A DNA stretch of 64,000 nucleotides from Flammeovirgaceae bacterium 311 (GTDB taxonomy: Bacteria; Bacteroidota; Bacteroidia; Cytophagales; Cyclobacteriaceae). A program made the position numbers and the translations under genes. The stretch covers positions 4,555,001 through 4,619,000 of the forward strand of contig CP004371.1 in NCBI GenBank assembly GCA_000597885.1, read 5' to 3'. Shown here piece by piece: positions 44,227-52,500 of this stretch; within the stretch, counting starts at the first letter, position 1, and every line of letters starts with the position of its first letter. The notes beneath the pieces are model-generated. The model saw nothing but the letters and a program-made list of their open reading frames with translations. It was not told the DNA's origin and made no database searches.

Positions 44227-44784
44227 ATGAAGAAGACTATATTGAGCATGGCAGTGTGCTTGTTAGGAGTTACTGCTTTGCAGGCGCAGGTGGGGCAGAC
44301 TTTTCCGGACTTAAAAGCAGAAACAGCAGAAGGTAAAACACTACAGCTGCCTGCTGCAGCAAAAGGAAAATTTACCCTGTTAGGGCTTGCATCCTCTACC
44401 AGGAGCGAAAAAGCCCTGCAAAGCTGGTTCGAGCCAGTGTATACCCGTTTTATGGATGATAGAAGCAATGCCGGCCTTTTTGCCGATTTTGCCTACGACG
44501 TAAACGTTTACTTTGTACCCATGTTTACCGGTGCTAACAAAGTAGCGGCAGGCCCTGCCCGCAAAAAAATGTTAAAGGAGGTCGATGCTGATTTGCACAA
44601 ACATGTGCTTTTTTATGTAGGCGAACTGGGTCTTTATGAAAATCAGTTAGGCATGACCAATAAAGATGAGCCTTACTTTTTTGTACTGGATGAGAGCGGG
44701 AAAATCGTGTATGCTACCCGGGGCGCTTATTCGGAGAAAAAAATGGAACAGGTAGAAGACATTCTTAGTGAAGATGATTGGTAA
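44227..44784 (+). CDS. exported thioredoxin-fold-like protein without cysteines, paralog 1
   Basis: This 185-residue protein starts at MKKTILSMAVCLLG with a signal peptide ending ALQAQ. The mature part follows the thioredoxin/AhpC-like order: GQTFPDLKAETAEGK (N-terminal strand), FTLLGLASSTRSEKALQSWF where the CxxC would be, and YFFVLDESGKIVYATRG near the end. There is no cysteine in the mature protein. It is about half identical by eye to the gene at 44833, including VYFVPMFTG, KVAAGPARKK and DEPYFFVLD. A GTG six bases upstream is a possible earlier start. Periplasmic, function unknown; a chaperone or assembly role like ATP10-type proteins is a guess. Confidence 0.75.
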   Translation: MKKTILSMAVCLLGVTALQAQVGQTFPDLKAETAEGKTLQLPAAAKGKFTLLGLASSTRSEKALQSWFEPVYTRFMDDRSNAGLFADFAYDVNVYFVPMFTGANKVAAGPARKKMLKEVDADLHKHVLFYVGELGLYENQLGMTNKDEPYFFVLDESGKIVYATRGAYSEKKMEQVEDILSEDDW

Positions 44785-44832
44785 TAAACCGCTATTTTAG
44801 GACTTTCAAATAATTTCCTGAAGGATAAAACA

Positions 44833-45387
44833 ATGAAGAAAATTGTATTGGGTTTAGTACTGTTCATGCTTTGCATGGCAGGTGCACAAGCGCAGGTGGG
44901 GCAGAATTTCCCTGCTCTGGAAGGCGAAACCGCAGAAGGCGAAACGCTTATGCTGCCTGATGGCGTGCAGGGAAAGTATACCCTGCTGGGGCTGGCCTTT
45001 TCTAAAAAGAGCGATGATGCCCTACAAACCTGGTTTCAGCCTGTGTACAGCCAGTTTATCAGAAAACCGGAAAGTGGCGGCCTGTTCGAAGATTTTGGCT
45101 ATGATGTAAATGTTTACTTTGTACCCATGTTTACAGGCGTAAATAAAGTGGCGGCAGGTCCTGCCCGTAAAAAAACTTTAAAAAATGTTGACCCCGAACT
45201 GCACCCTCACATCCTTTTTTATGTTGGGGAACTGGCAACCTACCGCGATCAGCTGGGACTGAAAGAAAAGGATGAACCTTATTTCTTTGTGCTGGATCAG
45301 CAGGGGAAGATTGTATATGCCACCTCTGGTGCCTATACAAAGAAAAAAATGGAGCAGGTAGATAGTATCTTAAGTCGGGAAGATTAA
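44833..45387 (+). CDS. exported thioredoxin-fold-like protein without cysteines, paralog 2
   Basis: This 184-residue tandem duplicate of the gene at 44227 has a signal peptide (MKKIVLGLVLFMLCM then AGAQAQ), the same VGQNFPALEGETAEGE start, GYDVNVYFVPMFTGVNKVAA, and DEPYFFVLDQQGKIVYATSG. Cysteines occur only in the signal peptide. The gap to paralog 1 is 48 bases, and the CAP-domain gene follows by 50 bases, so the three exported proteins probably share a transcript. Confidence 0.75.
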   Translation: MKKIVLGLVLFMLCMAGAQAQVGQNFPALEGETAEGETLMLPDGVQGKYTLLGLAFSKKSDDALQTWFQPVYSQFIRKPESGGLFEDFGYDVNVYFVPMFTGVNKVAAGPARKKTLKNVDPELHPHILFYVGELATYRDQLGLKEKDEPYFFVLDQQGKIVYATSGAYTKKKMEQVDSILSRED

Positions 45388-45437
45388 CTGACAGAACATA
45401 TTGATTGCTCATAAAAGCAAATTTGTGAAAGAAAGCT

Positions 45438-46016
45438 ATGAAGGGAAGAATTGTAAAATTAGTATTAGTGGCAGTGCTGGTGTTATCAGGTTTTGGAGCC
45501 ATGGCACAAAGCAAAAGCAAACGTCCGTTAGATCCGCAGAAGTTCGATGCGGCGCTGCTGGAAGAGCTTATTGTGCAAAGGATTGACAGCCTGCGGAAAG
45601 CGCATAAAAAAGCCAGTTTTGGCAATGACACAGTGCTGAAAAAAGCAGCTGCCGATCATGCAATGTACCTGGCAAAGAAGGGCACCCTTTCCCATTTTCA
45701 GGAGAAGGGTAAACGTTACAACCCGCAAGACAGGGTAATTTATTACGGAGGCAAAGGTTACTATGCCGGCGAAAATGTTGCCGAACATCCGGTGCAGGTA
45801 CTATTGCACAAAATAAAGGGGCAGCGCTTCGAGAAGGTTACTACCTACGAGCAGTCTGCAGAGCTTTTTGTGCTGCAGTGGGCCACCTCTAAGCCGCACA
45901 TGGAAAACCTGATGCGGGATAATTATGACCTGACGGGAATTGCCGTATCAATGGATAAAAAGACCGGGCGCATCTATGCCGTGCAGGTGTTTTCTCCTAA
46001 GCCACAGGTACAGTAA
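45438..46016 (+). CDS. CAP/SCP-domain exported protein
   Basis: This 192-residue protein has a signal peptide (LVLVAVLVLSGFGAMAQ) and a CAP domain with the helical HAMYLAKKGTLSHFQEKG segment, GYYAGENVAEHP and a closing HMENLMRDNYDLTGIAVS. The His/Glu positions of the CAP cavity are present. Bacterial CAP proteins are extracytoplasmic with few known functions. It follows the cysteine-free thioredoxin-like pair and ends before a small terminator at 46042. Confidence 0.85.
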   Translation: MKGRIVKLVLVAVLVLSGFGAMAQSKSKRPLDPQKFDAALLEELIVQRIDSLRKAHKKASFGNDTVLKKAAADHAMYLAKKGTLSHFQEKGKRYNPQDRVIYYGGKGYYAGENVAEHPVQVLLHKIKGQRFEKVTTYEQSAELFVLQWATSKPHMENLMRDNYDLTGIAVSMDKKTGRIYAVQVFSPKPQVQ

Positions 46017-46041
46017 AATTATTGAAGATGTTCATTGAAAT

Positions 46042-46078
46042 CCTCTGCTGATGATTAAATTGGCAGGGGATTTTTATT
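46042..46078 (+). terminator. terminator after the CAP-domain gene
   Basis: CCTCTGC (46042-46048) pairs with GCAGGGG (46063-46069), with one G-T pair, then TTTTTATTT. Confidence 0.65.
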
Positions 46079-46136
46079 TGCGGAAGAATAGGAGCTTTTG
46101 TTAAAAATATTTGTATAAATACATACCAAAAAAGAA

Positions 46137-46175
46137 AAAGCTATACTTCCTGCCAAAGGCATTCCGTATAGCTTT
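46137..46175. other. long two-part hairpin
   Basis: AAAGCTATAC (46137-46146) pairs with GTATAGCTTT (46166-46175); inside, after a symmetric TTCC/TTCC internal loop, TGCC pairs with GGCA around AAA. On the minus strand it is followed by a T-rich run, on the plus strand by pyrimidines. It could be a leader structure or small RNA 5' of the PRPP synthase gene, or a minus-strand terminator. Confidence 0.45.
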
Positions 46176-46339
46176 CCTCTCTCTCCTCAACCAAAGATTT
46201 TTATATCCCTTGATCTAATAGCTATAACGCAAAGCTTTTCGGGAGGTTCGTTTCTGATGTAAAAATTTTTAATATTTTTTTATATTACCTAATTTATAGG
46301 TATACCGTTAACTTTATTTTGGAATATTCCTGTAAAATC

Positions 46340-47281
46340 ATGATAAACAAACCTTTCAAAATTTTCGCCACAAGTTCTGCGCAGCAACTTGGAGCCACCA
46401 TTGCCAGTGAACTAAGTCAGGAACTTGGCAATTTTCATTCGGAGACATTCTCTGATGGCGAAAAATTTGTAAGTTTTGGCGAAAGCATCCGGGGCAGGCT
46501 GGTCTTTATAGTTTCGCAGATCAACATGCCTTATGAAAATCTCTTTGAGCTTTTCCTGGCCATCGATGCGGCCCGCAGGTCTTCGGCCGAGCAGGTTATT
46601 GCAGTTTTGCCTTATTTGCCCCATAGCAGACAGGAGCGCAAGGGAAATGTACGAACAGCCATTGCTTCCCGCCTGGTAGCAGACCTGATGCAGCAGTCCG
46701 GAGCCGACAGGGTTATGACACTTGATCTTCATACAGGCTCCATCGAAGGCTTTTTCAAAATTCCGGTAGACCACCTTTTCATGAGCCAGATCTACATCAG
46801 GCATATTCAGGAACTTGGCCTGCCCAACCTTTGCCTTTGCAGTCCCGATTTTGGTGGCTTAAAGCGTATTAAGCTCTACAAGCAAGCCCTCAACTGCGAT
46901 ATGGCCGTAATTCATAAGGAACGCCTTAAGCCAAACCAGGTAAGTCACATGGAAATTATCGGAGATGTAGCAGATAAACATGTGGTACTGATCGATGACC
47001 TTATTGATACCGCCGGCACCATCTGCACTGCCGCCGATTTGCTCATGGAGCAGGGCGCAGCATCAGTAAGGGCCTATTGTACCCATGGTATTTTCAGTGG
47101 CGCAGCCCTGCAGCGTATCGAAGCTTCTGCCCTGGAGCGGGTGTATGTGAGCGATTCGGTAAATTACGTGCAGCAGGATGGTAAGATTGAATTAGTGAGC
47201 TGCGGCCATCTGATTGCCCAGGCCATCAAGCGCCTGCTGGAAAACGGCAGCCTTATGGAAATAGCCAATCATGGCATCTAG
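46340..47281 (+). CDS. prs: ribose-phosphate pyrophosphokinase, divergent
   Basis: This 313-residue cytoplasmic enzyme makes PRPP from ribose-5-phosphate and ATP for purine, pyrimidine, His and Trp synthesis. The PRPP loop is VVLIDDLIDTAGTIC near residue 216, and the LDLHTGSIEGFF segment matches the family. The ATP-binding flexible loop reads LPYLPHSRQERKGNVRTAI, clearly different from the usual YARQDRK/PR-type loop. The start at 46340 (MINKPFK) gives the normal N-terminus. Because of the loop it may be a paralog with altered regulation rather than the main Prs. Confidence 0.88.
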   Translation: MINKPFKIFATSSAQQLGATIASELSQELGNFHSETFSDGEKFVSFGESIRGRLVFIVSQINMPYENLFELFLAIDAARRSSAEQVIAVLPYLPHSRQERKGNVRTAIASRLVADLMQQSGADRVMTLDLHTGSIEGFFKIPVDHLFMSQIYIRHIQELGLPNLCLCSPDFGGLKRIKLYKQALNCDMAVIHKERLKPNQVSHMEIIGDVADKHVVLIDDLIDTAGTICTAADLLMEQGAASVRAYCTHGIFSGAALQRIEASALERVYVSDSVNYVQQDGKIELVSCGHLIAQAIKRLLENGSLMEIANHGI

Positions 47282-47329
47282 TAAGAGAGTTTGATTCGCT
47301 GATGGGTGAGAATTAAGGTCTGAAAGTAG

Positions 47330-48343
47330 CTATTTTCCCAGAATCCGGCTTCCGTAAGCTTTTAGGTACTCCTTGTCGGGGCGCCAGTTAAATTCTCTTT
47401 GCCCGATTTTAAGTGTGCCATTGGTGGGGTGGAGGGTGTAAACAAAAACAAACTGGCCCCGCCCATCCTGCCAACCATTAAACTGCCCAAAGCGCTGGTC
47501 ATTTATCAACACGGCTGCCCCGCAGGCTGTATCCGGCTCTGCGGTATAATAGCCTTTGGTTACATACAAAAGCTTTTGCAGCTTTTCGTTTTCCAGGTAG
47601 GGCGTCAATAGCTCTTTTTGCTGGGGCAGGTAGGTAAAGTCAACCTTTTTGCTGCTGTCCAGAATAGAATAAAAGCCATTGTAGAAGCCCTCATTTGCCT
47701 TAGCCGTGCCCGACCAGAATAAAATATTGAAAGGAGTGGCCTTGGTAATTATGCTTTCTGCCCTAACCCCCTGCGCTGCCAGGTTTCTCCGTAAAACACC
47801 TTCGGCTATTTGCTGAAACACCAGTGACAGCCCCAGGTAGGCAGTGCTAACGCCCAGGCTCCACCAGAGTAAGCTGCGTCTTCGGCTGCTCTCTTTGGGG
47901 TAAAAAGCTGCTATGACAAGCAGAGTCAGAAACGGCAGTGTATAAAGCGGATCAATCACGAAAATATTATAGAAAGCTACGCCATAGCTGCTGAAGGGCC
48001 AGAACAACTGGGTGCCCCAGGAGGTAAAGCTGTCAAGCAGGGCGTGGGTAACAAAGCCCAGGAAAAACAGCCAGAACCACTGCTGCCAGCTGGCCCTGCC
48101 CTGCCATCGGTGGAGCAGGCTTGCCAGCAATGGCGATACTACAACAGCAAAGAGCAGGCTGTGGGTTAAGCTGCGGTGAAAGGTAAGCTCGCCTACTGTA
48201 TCCAGAAAGGGATTCGCCAGCACATCCAAATCAGGAATAGTGCCTGCAATAGCGCCCCAAAGTAGCGCCCTGTTGCCCAGCTGCTTCCCGGCCACGGCTT
48301 CTCCAACCGCAGCACCCAGTACTATTTGTGTAAGTGAATCCAA
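47330..48343 (-). CDS. membrane-bound metal-dependent hydrolase (YdjM family)
   Basis: This 337-residue protein has the MDSLTQIVLGAAVGE start typical of the YdjM/PF04307 family, the IPDLD metal-binding motif, FHRSLTHSLLF, and later VTHALLDSFTSWG, the usual His/Asp ligand segments. About five membrane helices fill the first 190 residues; the remainder is a soluble domain. The start codon is TTG at 48343, fixed by the conserved N-terminus. The substrate of this family is unknown (it is related to phospholipase C-like metal sites). Confidence 0.85.
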   Translation of the reverse strand: MDSLTQIVLGAAVGEAVAGKQLGNRALLWGAIAGTIPDLDVLANPFLDTVGELTFHRSLTHSLLFAVVVSPLLASLLHRWQGRASWQQWFWLFFLGFVTHALLDSFTSWGTQLFWPFSSYGVAFYNIFVIDPLYTLPFLTLLVIAAFYPKESSRRRSLLWWSLGVSTAYLGLSLVFQQIAEGVLRRNLAAQGVRAESIITKATPFNILFWSGTAKANEGFYNGFYSILDSSKKVDFTYLPQQKELLTPYLENEKLQKLLYVTKGYYTAEPDTACGAAVLINDQRFGQFNGWQDGRGQFVFVYTLHPTNGTLKIGQREFNWRPDKEYLKAYGSRILGK

Positions 48344-48400
48344 AAGTTTGTTTCTACAGTATTCTTAAAAGAGTATTTCATTTTACACTCATTCACGCAC

Positions 48401-49816
48401 TCATTCTAAATTCTTATCCAGCAGGTAAAGCAGGGAAGTCATAGCGGCTGCACCTAGTTCCAGCTCCCGCTTGTTTACCTTTTCAAAAGTATCTTCGGCA
48501 GTGTGGTGGATGTCGAAATAACGCTGGGTGTCGGGGCGATAGCCAATCAGAATGGTGCCCTGTGGCTTTAGGGGGCCTATGTCGGCGCCACTACCGCCTG
48601 CCTTAAACTCATTTACCTGGTAATTTTCGAAAAGAGGGGCAAAAGCTGCAATGGTGGCAACTGCTTCCTCCCCGGCATCAATGGTAAAGCCTATGGGCGT
48701 AAAACCGCCATTATCCGACTCAATGGCTGCTATATGTTCTTCCTTTTTACGGACAGCTTCTTCGGCATATTTTCTGCCTCCGCGCAGTCCGTTCTCTTCA
48801 TTCATGAATAATACTGCCCTTATGGTATGGCGGGGCAAATACTCTAAAGATCTGAGAATGCGTAGAGCTTCGATGGATTGTACCACACCGGTGCCATCGT
48901 CGTGGGCACCCTCGCCAACATCCCATGAGTCGAGGTGGCCGCCAATGGTGATAATCTTGTTAGGAAATTCGCTGCCCTTAATTTCGCCAATCACATTATA
49001 AGACAAAGCATCGGGTAGGGAGCGGCTGTGGGTTTCAATATAAATTTTCTGGGTTTTTCCATTTTTAAGATTTTTGGCAAGCATTTCAGCATCCAGTGTG
49101 CTGATGGCCAGAGCAGGGATAGGTTGTACGCCTTCTTCGAATCTGGTGGTGCCAGTGTGGGGTACATGATCCATTGCCGTGGTTACAGAGCGAACCAGGG
49201 CTCCCACAGCGCCTAATTTAGCGGCTCGAGAAGGGCCGTTCACCCGGTAGGCAGATGCTTCACCATAGGCCTGGCCGGTTTTAATGTGTAGTGGGTTCAT
49301 GGCAAAATTGTAAAACACAATTTTGCCTTCCACTCCTTTTCGGCCTAGTTGTTCAAGTTCCTCAAAGTTGTTAACCATCACCAGCTGAGCAGTTACTCCT
49401 TTGGAGCCGGTACCCGGGCTGCCACCTAAGGCAAGGGCATGTAAATTTGTAGCTTTTTCTTTACCACTCCCCAATAGCATAACTTTCTCAGATTTGCCTC
49501 GTTCCCAGTGAGGTACACTTACTTCTTGTAGCCAGACCGTATCAAACTGAAGCTCCTGCATTACTTGCTGCCCCCATTTTACAGCCTTATCTGCATTGGC
49601 TGATCCACTTAACCGATGTCCGATGTTCTTGGTCAGCTGCCTCAATAATTCATAGCTGTGGCCGTTTACAAGAGCCGAATCATACACTTGCCTGATAAAG
49701 GTTTCATCTGCCGTTTGTGCCTGTGAGGAGCGGGGGCTAAGGGCAATAGCAATCGAAAGTGCAGTGATAAATAAAAATGGTCTTTTTCTAAGAAAAGTTG
49801 AAGTTTTATATTTCAT
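48401..49816 (-). CDS. M28B carboxypeptidase Q-like exported peptidase
   Basis: This 471-residue zinc peptidase has a signal peptide (FLFITALSIAIALSP to SQAQ), a PA insert (about 130-260), and M28 metal ligands in GGHLDSWDVG, HDDGTGV, NEENGLRGG, ESDNGG and HHTAEDTF. It resembles plasma glutamate carboxypeptidase (CPQ) and would cleave dipeptides or C-terminal residues in the periplasm. It is separated from the YdjM-like gene by 57 bases on the same strand, possibly co-transcribed. Confidence 0.9.
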   Translation of the reverse strand: MKYKTSTFLRKRPFLFITALSIAIALSPRSSQAQTADETFIRQVYDSALVNGHSYELLRQLTKNIGHRLSGSANADKAVKWGQQVMQELQFDTVWLQEVSVPHWERGKSEKVMLLGSGKEKATNLHALALGGSPGTGSKGVTAQLVMVNNFEELEQLGRKGVEGKIVFYNFAMNPLHIKTGQAYGEASAYRVNGPSRAAKLGAVGALVRSVTTAMDHVPHTGTTRFEEGVQPIPALAISTLDAEMLAKNLKNGKTQKIYIETHSRSLPDALSYNVIGEIKGSEFPNKIITIGGHLDSWDVGEGAHDDGTGVVQSIEALRILRSLEYLPRHTIRAVLFMNEENGLRGGRKYAEEAVRKKEEHIAAIESDNGGFTPIGFTIDAGEEAVATIAAFAPLFENYQVNEFKAGGSGADIGPLKPQGTILIGYRPDTQRYFDIHHTAEDTFEKVNKRELELGAAAMTSLLYLLDKNLE

Positions 49817-50109
49817 TTAGAAGATTATTTTGTAATATTCGTAACAATTAGGCATAAGAAGAGAAGGATGCCTAGTGTAAGCAGCCAATCTATACAAGCC
49901 GAAAGAAAGCAATTTTTGGATAATTTTCCATGGTACCTGTCGTTCACTAGTGATAAAAGGCTAAGGATAAAGCGCTTAATTTTTTTGTGTGTTAATTGTC
50001 ATTGAACATATTTGAGAATATATTGCATCGATTTTGCAACAAACTTCTCTGATTTGAGTATTTGAATATATAATTATACTTAATAGGGGTGTATGGTGGC
50101 CTAATTTTT
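49817..50109. other. intergenic region upstream of AraC regulator (293 bases)
   Basis: A/T-rich divergent region between the carboxypeptidase gene (-) and the AraC regulator (+). No confident promoter or operator was identified. Confidence 0.4.
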
Positions 50110-50673
50110 ATGAACGAGGAGATTGTATACATCAATAATATGAGCTCACCACGTGATATTTTACTGGTGAGTCAGGCACTTGAACATTTAGGGCTTCGGG
50201 TAAAGGAAATAGAAATTGGAGCAGCTGCTTATATGAATCCCGAGGAAGTAGAGCGGGGAATTATAGGCAAGGCCCTGGAAAATATAGGCTATGCCCTGGT
50301 TGATCCCGAAGCTAAGCTTTTCACAGAGCGGATCAGAAGCCTTATTTCTGCATTTATAGACGACATGCTTCGCAGGCCTCAGCACATTTCTCTGGAAGAG
50401 TATCTGGAGCAGGAATGTAAAGAAAGCTTTGGCTTTATCTGCCAGCGTTTTCAAACCATTTCCGGACAGCGCTTACGCACTTATTATAAAAGAATGCGGA
50501 TAGAGCGCGCAAAGATATTACTGAACCATTCATTAACATTGCAGGAAATAGCTGCTAAGCTCGATTTCAAGAGCGCTAAACATTTAGCACGTACATTTAA
50601 AGAAGTAACCGGGCAGGCGGCTTCTGCTTACATAAAGCGACAGTTGTTAACAAGCATGCAGAAAATAGTATGA
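50110..50673 (+). CDS. AraC-type regulator with HMA-like N-terminus lacking metal-binding cysteines
   Basis: This 187-residue regulator has a C-terminal AraC helix-turn-helix (RIERAKILLNHSLTLQEIAA, then FKSAKHLARTFKEVTG). The N-terminal 65 residues follow the heavy-metal-associated fold seen in Bacteroidota AraC metal regulators (a first strand ending in NM-x-C-x-R-C), but here the motif reads NNMSSPRDILLVSQALEHLG, so both cysteines are replaced. It may sense another cue or have lost sensing. The start at 50110 gives the compact HMA beginning; 50089 is an upstream alternative. The next gene overlaps its stop, so the lipoprotein is coupled to it. Confidence 0.8.
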   Translation: MNEEIVYINNMSSPRDILLVSQALEHLGLRVKEIEIGAAAYMNPEEVERGIIGKALENIGYALVDPEAKLFTERIRSLISAFIDDMLRRPQHISLEEYLEQECKESFGFICQRFQTISGQRLRTYYKRMRIERAKILLNHSLTLQEIAAKLDFKSAKHLARTFKEVTGQAASAYIKRQLLTSMQKIV

Positions 50674-51170
50674 TGCGCAATTATGGGTGGGTGTTGCTGA
50701 CTGCATTTGCCCTTGTTGTCAATGCCTGTAATGATAATAAAACAGAGCAGGAAGTTGTAGTTGTGGAGGAACCTCCTGTACCCCTTGTTGATTCTGTACA
50801 GCTCCAGGTAGAAGCTTATGAACAGCAGCTGAGCAAGGCAGAAGAAGATATAGGAAGAACCATACGGCAGCTAAACCGCCTGAGTGCCCAGTTGGAAGAT
50901 AGTATTAACGGAACCCGCGTACCTCCACAAATTCAGGAGGAAACTATCGATAACTACCGTAATAAGCTTTATGAAGTAAAGCAGGTACAGCAAACCCTGT
51001 TACAGTGGCAGGAAAGGGAAACGCCGCCTGCTGATTCACTAAGTACGCTTCAGCGCAAAGAATATCTCGAAGCGCAGTTGCACCAGCTGGAACAGCTCAT
51101 GCAGGAAACCAGAAATGTTCGTCTTGAGGCCAATCAGGCCATGCAGGAGTCTGACCGGGATGAATATTAG
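50670..51170 (+). CDS. coiled-coil lipoprotein
   Basis: This 166-residue protein has a lipoprotein signal (LLTAFALVVNAC at about 10-21), an acidic linker, and long heptad-rich helices from about 45 onward (QVEAYEQQLSKAEEDIGRT to the end). It overlaps the AraC gene stop by 1-4 bases (ATG at 50670 or 50673). It is probably an envelope protein whose expression follows the regulator. I do not recognise a family beyond the coiled-coil shape. Confidence 0.65.
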   Translation: MMRNYGWVLLTAFALVVNACNDNKTEQEVVVVEEPPVPLVDSVQLQVEAYEQQLSKAEEDIGRTIRQLNRLSAQLEDSINGTRVPPQIQEETIDNYRNKLYEVKQVQQTLLQWQERETPPADSLSTLQRKEYLEAQLHQLEQLMQETRNVRLEANQAMQESDRDEY

Positions 51171-51206
51171 CAGGAAGTTAAGAATCCTATCATTTGCCTT
51201 TAAGGC

Positions 51207-51236
51207 AAAAGCTGCTTCTACAGAAGCAGCTTTTTT
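51207..51236 (+). terminator. intrinsic terminator
   Basis: AAAAGCTGCTTC (51207-51218) pairs with GAAGCAGC then TTTT (51223-51234) around TACA, followed by more T. A short TTTGCC/GGCAAA stem overlaps its left side. It ends the AraC-lipoprotein transcript. Confidence 0.9.
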
Positions 51237-51327
51237 ATTTGCTTAGCAGGTTAAAACACTGGAGAAATGGTTCACATACCACAGGCTGTTGCTTTGCAGC
51301 CGGGGGAACTGCAGAAGACCAGAAGCG

Positions 51328-51816
51328 CTACTCCTTTTCTTTACAATTCTTAAGCATTGCCTCTGCTTCCTGTACACCAAGAAATCCGCCTTCATTCCCC
51401 CAGCTGTTAAGAATGTAAGTGGCAATTTCTGCAATGTCCAGCGCCTGAAGCTGGGGGCTGGCAGGCATTACGCCGTTGTAGGTAATGCCGTTCACAACCA
51501 CTTCTCCCTGCTGGCCATGCTTGATGACGCAAACAACCCGTTCCCTGTTTTCCAGAAAATCTGCCCCCGCCAGGGGAGGAATAAGCTGGGCAAGGCCACT
51601 GCCATCGTTCTGATGGCACCCAATGCAATGCTTTTTGTAGAGCATTCGCCCATGGGTCCAGTACTGCTTAAACTTCATTTCCGCAGGCCTGTCTAAGTCC
51701 TCGGGAACAGAGGGTCCGGAGCTTTGCTGTTGCTCCTGATTGCCGGAATCTACGGAGCAGGCTGTAAAACCTGATAGACACAAAAGAAGCAATACAATAT
51801 ATTGATGTAGGGGCAT
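51328..51816 (-). CDS. cytochrome c lipoprotein
   Basis: This 162-residue class-I cytochrome c has a lipoprotein signal (LLLLCLSGFTAC), a haem-binding motif CIGCH near residue 63 and a likely axial Met in NGVMPAS. It would carry electrons in the periplasm, tied to the SCO1-like gene 69 bases upstream. Together with SCO1 this suggests respiratory copper-oxidase assembly or an associated redox chain. Confidence 0.9.
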   Translation of the reverse strand: MPLHQYIVLLLLCLSGFTACSVDSGNQEQQQSSGPSVPEDLDRPAEMKFKQYWTHGRMLYKKHCIGCHQNDGSGLAQLIPPLAGADFLENRERVVCVIKHGQQGEVVVNGITYNGVMPASPQLQALDIAEIATYILNSWGNEGGFLGVQEAEAMLKNCKEKE

Positions 51817-51885
51817 AGGTTTAATAGGGTAAGCGTGTGAACCTTTGGAACTTCAGTTCAGGCTGCTGGAAATTGTAGGGCAAGT

Positions 51886-52500
51886 CTAGTTTAATAACTT
51901 ATCAATATCCAGCATTAATTTATCTACTTCGGCCGGATCGGTACCATCATACACACCGCGAATGCGCCCCTTGCCATCAATCAGGATGAAAGCACCGCTA
52001 TGCAGCACGCCACCGGGTGCTTTTTCATCTTTCTGTGCTGTTACAAAATATCTCTTCTCTCCCAGGGCATACACATCGGTTATTCCGCCTGTCAGAAAGT
52101 GCCAGTTGCTTTCGTCAGCTACGCCCAGCCTGTTGGCATATTCCTTTAGTACCGGTACAGTATCGTAGTCGGGGTCTATGCTGTGGGAAAGAATCATGAA
52201 ATCGGATTTGTTGCCGTACCTGCCATACACCCTTAGCATTTCTTTGGCCATGGGTATACAGATACTGGGGCAGGTGGTAAAGATAAAGTCAGCCACGTAC
52301 ACCTTGCCTGCTACGGTATCGTCCGTGATCAGAACGCTGTCCTGGTTATAAAAAGCAAATTCGCCTATGGTATGATAAAGGGTGTCGGTATCAGTAATGG
52401 TGGTTTCGCCATATACAGGCAGCTCATCCTTTGGTTGTTCCTGTTCACTACAGGCAAAGGCAGCCAAGGTTAACAGTATCAGCAGCAGTGGCTTTTTCAT
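51886..52500 (-). CDS. SCO1/SenC-family copper chaperone lipoprotein
   Basis: This 204-residue thioredoxin-fold protein has a lipoprotein signal (LLILLTLAAFAC), the copper-binding CPSIC (C-x3-C) after FTT, and the third ligand histidine in GVLHSGAFILID. It delivers copper to the CuA site of cytochrome oxidase, or acts as a thiol reductase for it, in the periplasm. It overlaps the HemJ gene by 4 bases (ATGA), so it is in the haem/cytochrome operon. Confidence 0.92.
   Translation of the reverse strand: MKKPLLLILLTLAAFACSEQEQPKDELPVYGETTITDTDTLYHTIGEFAFYNQDSVLITDDTVAGKVYVADFIFTTCPSICIPMAKEMLRVYGRYGNKSDFMILSHSIDPDYDTVPVLKEYANRLGVADESNWHFLTGGITDVYALGEKRYFVTAQKDEKAPGGVLHSGAFILIDGKGRIRGVYDGTDPAEVDKLMLDIDKLLN

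Larger units (their letters stand above)
46017..46339. other. intergenic region with two structured elements (323 bases)
   Basis: The region holds the terminator-like stem at 46042-46069, the long imperfect hairpin at 46137-46175 and an A/T-rich stretch with TTATTTTGG just before the PRPP synthase start. No gene is recognised. Confidence 0.5.

Noticed and set aside
49933-49947. TGGTAC-type sigma-54 match upstream of the AraC regulator
   Set aside because: The -12 element does not fit and the distance to the gene is long, so it is not better than chance.
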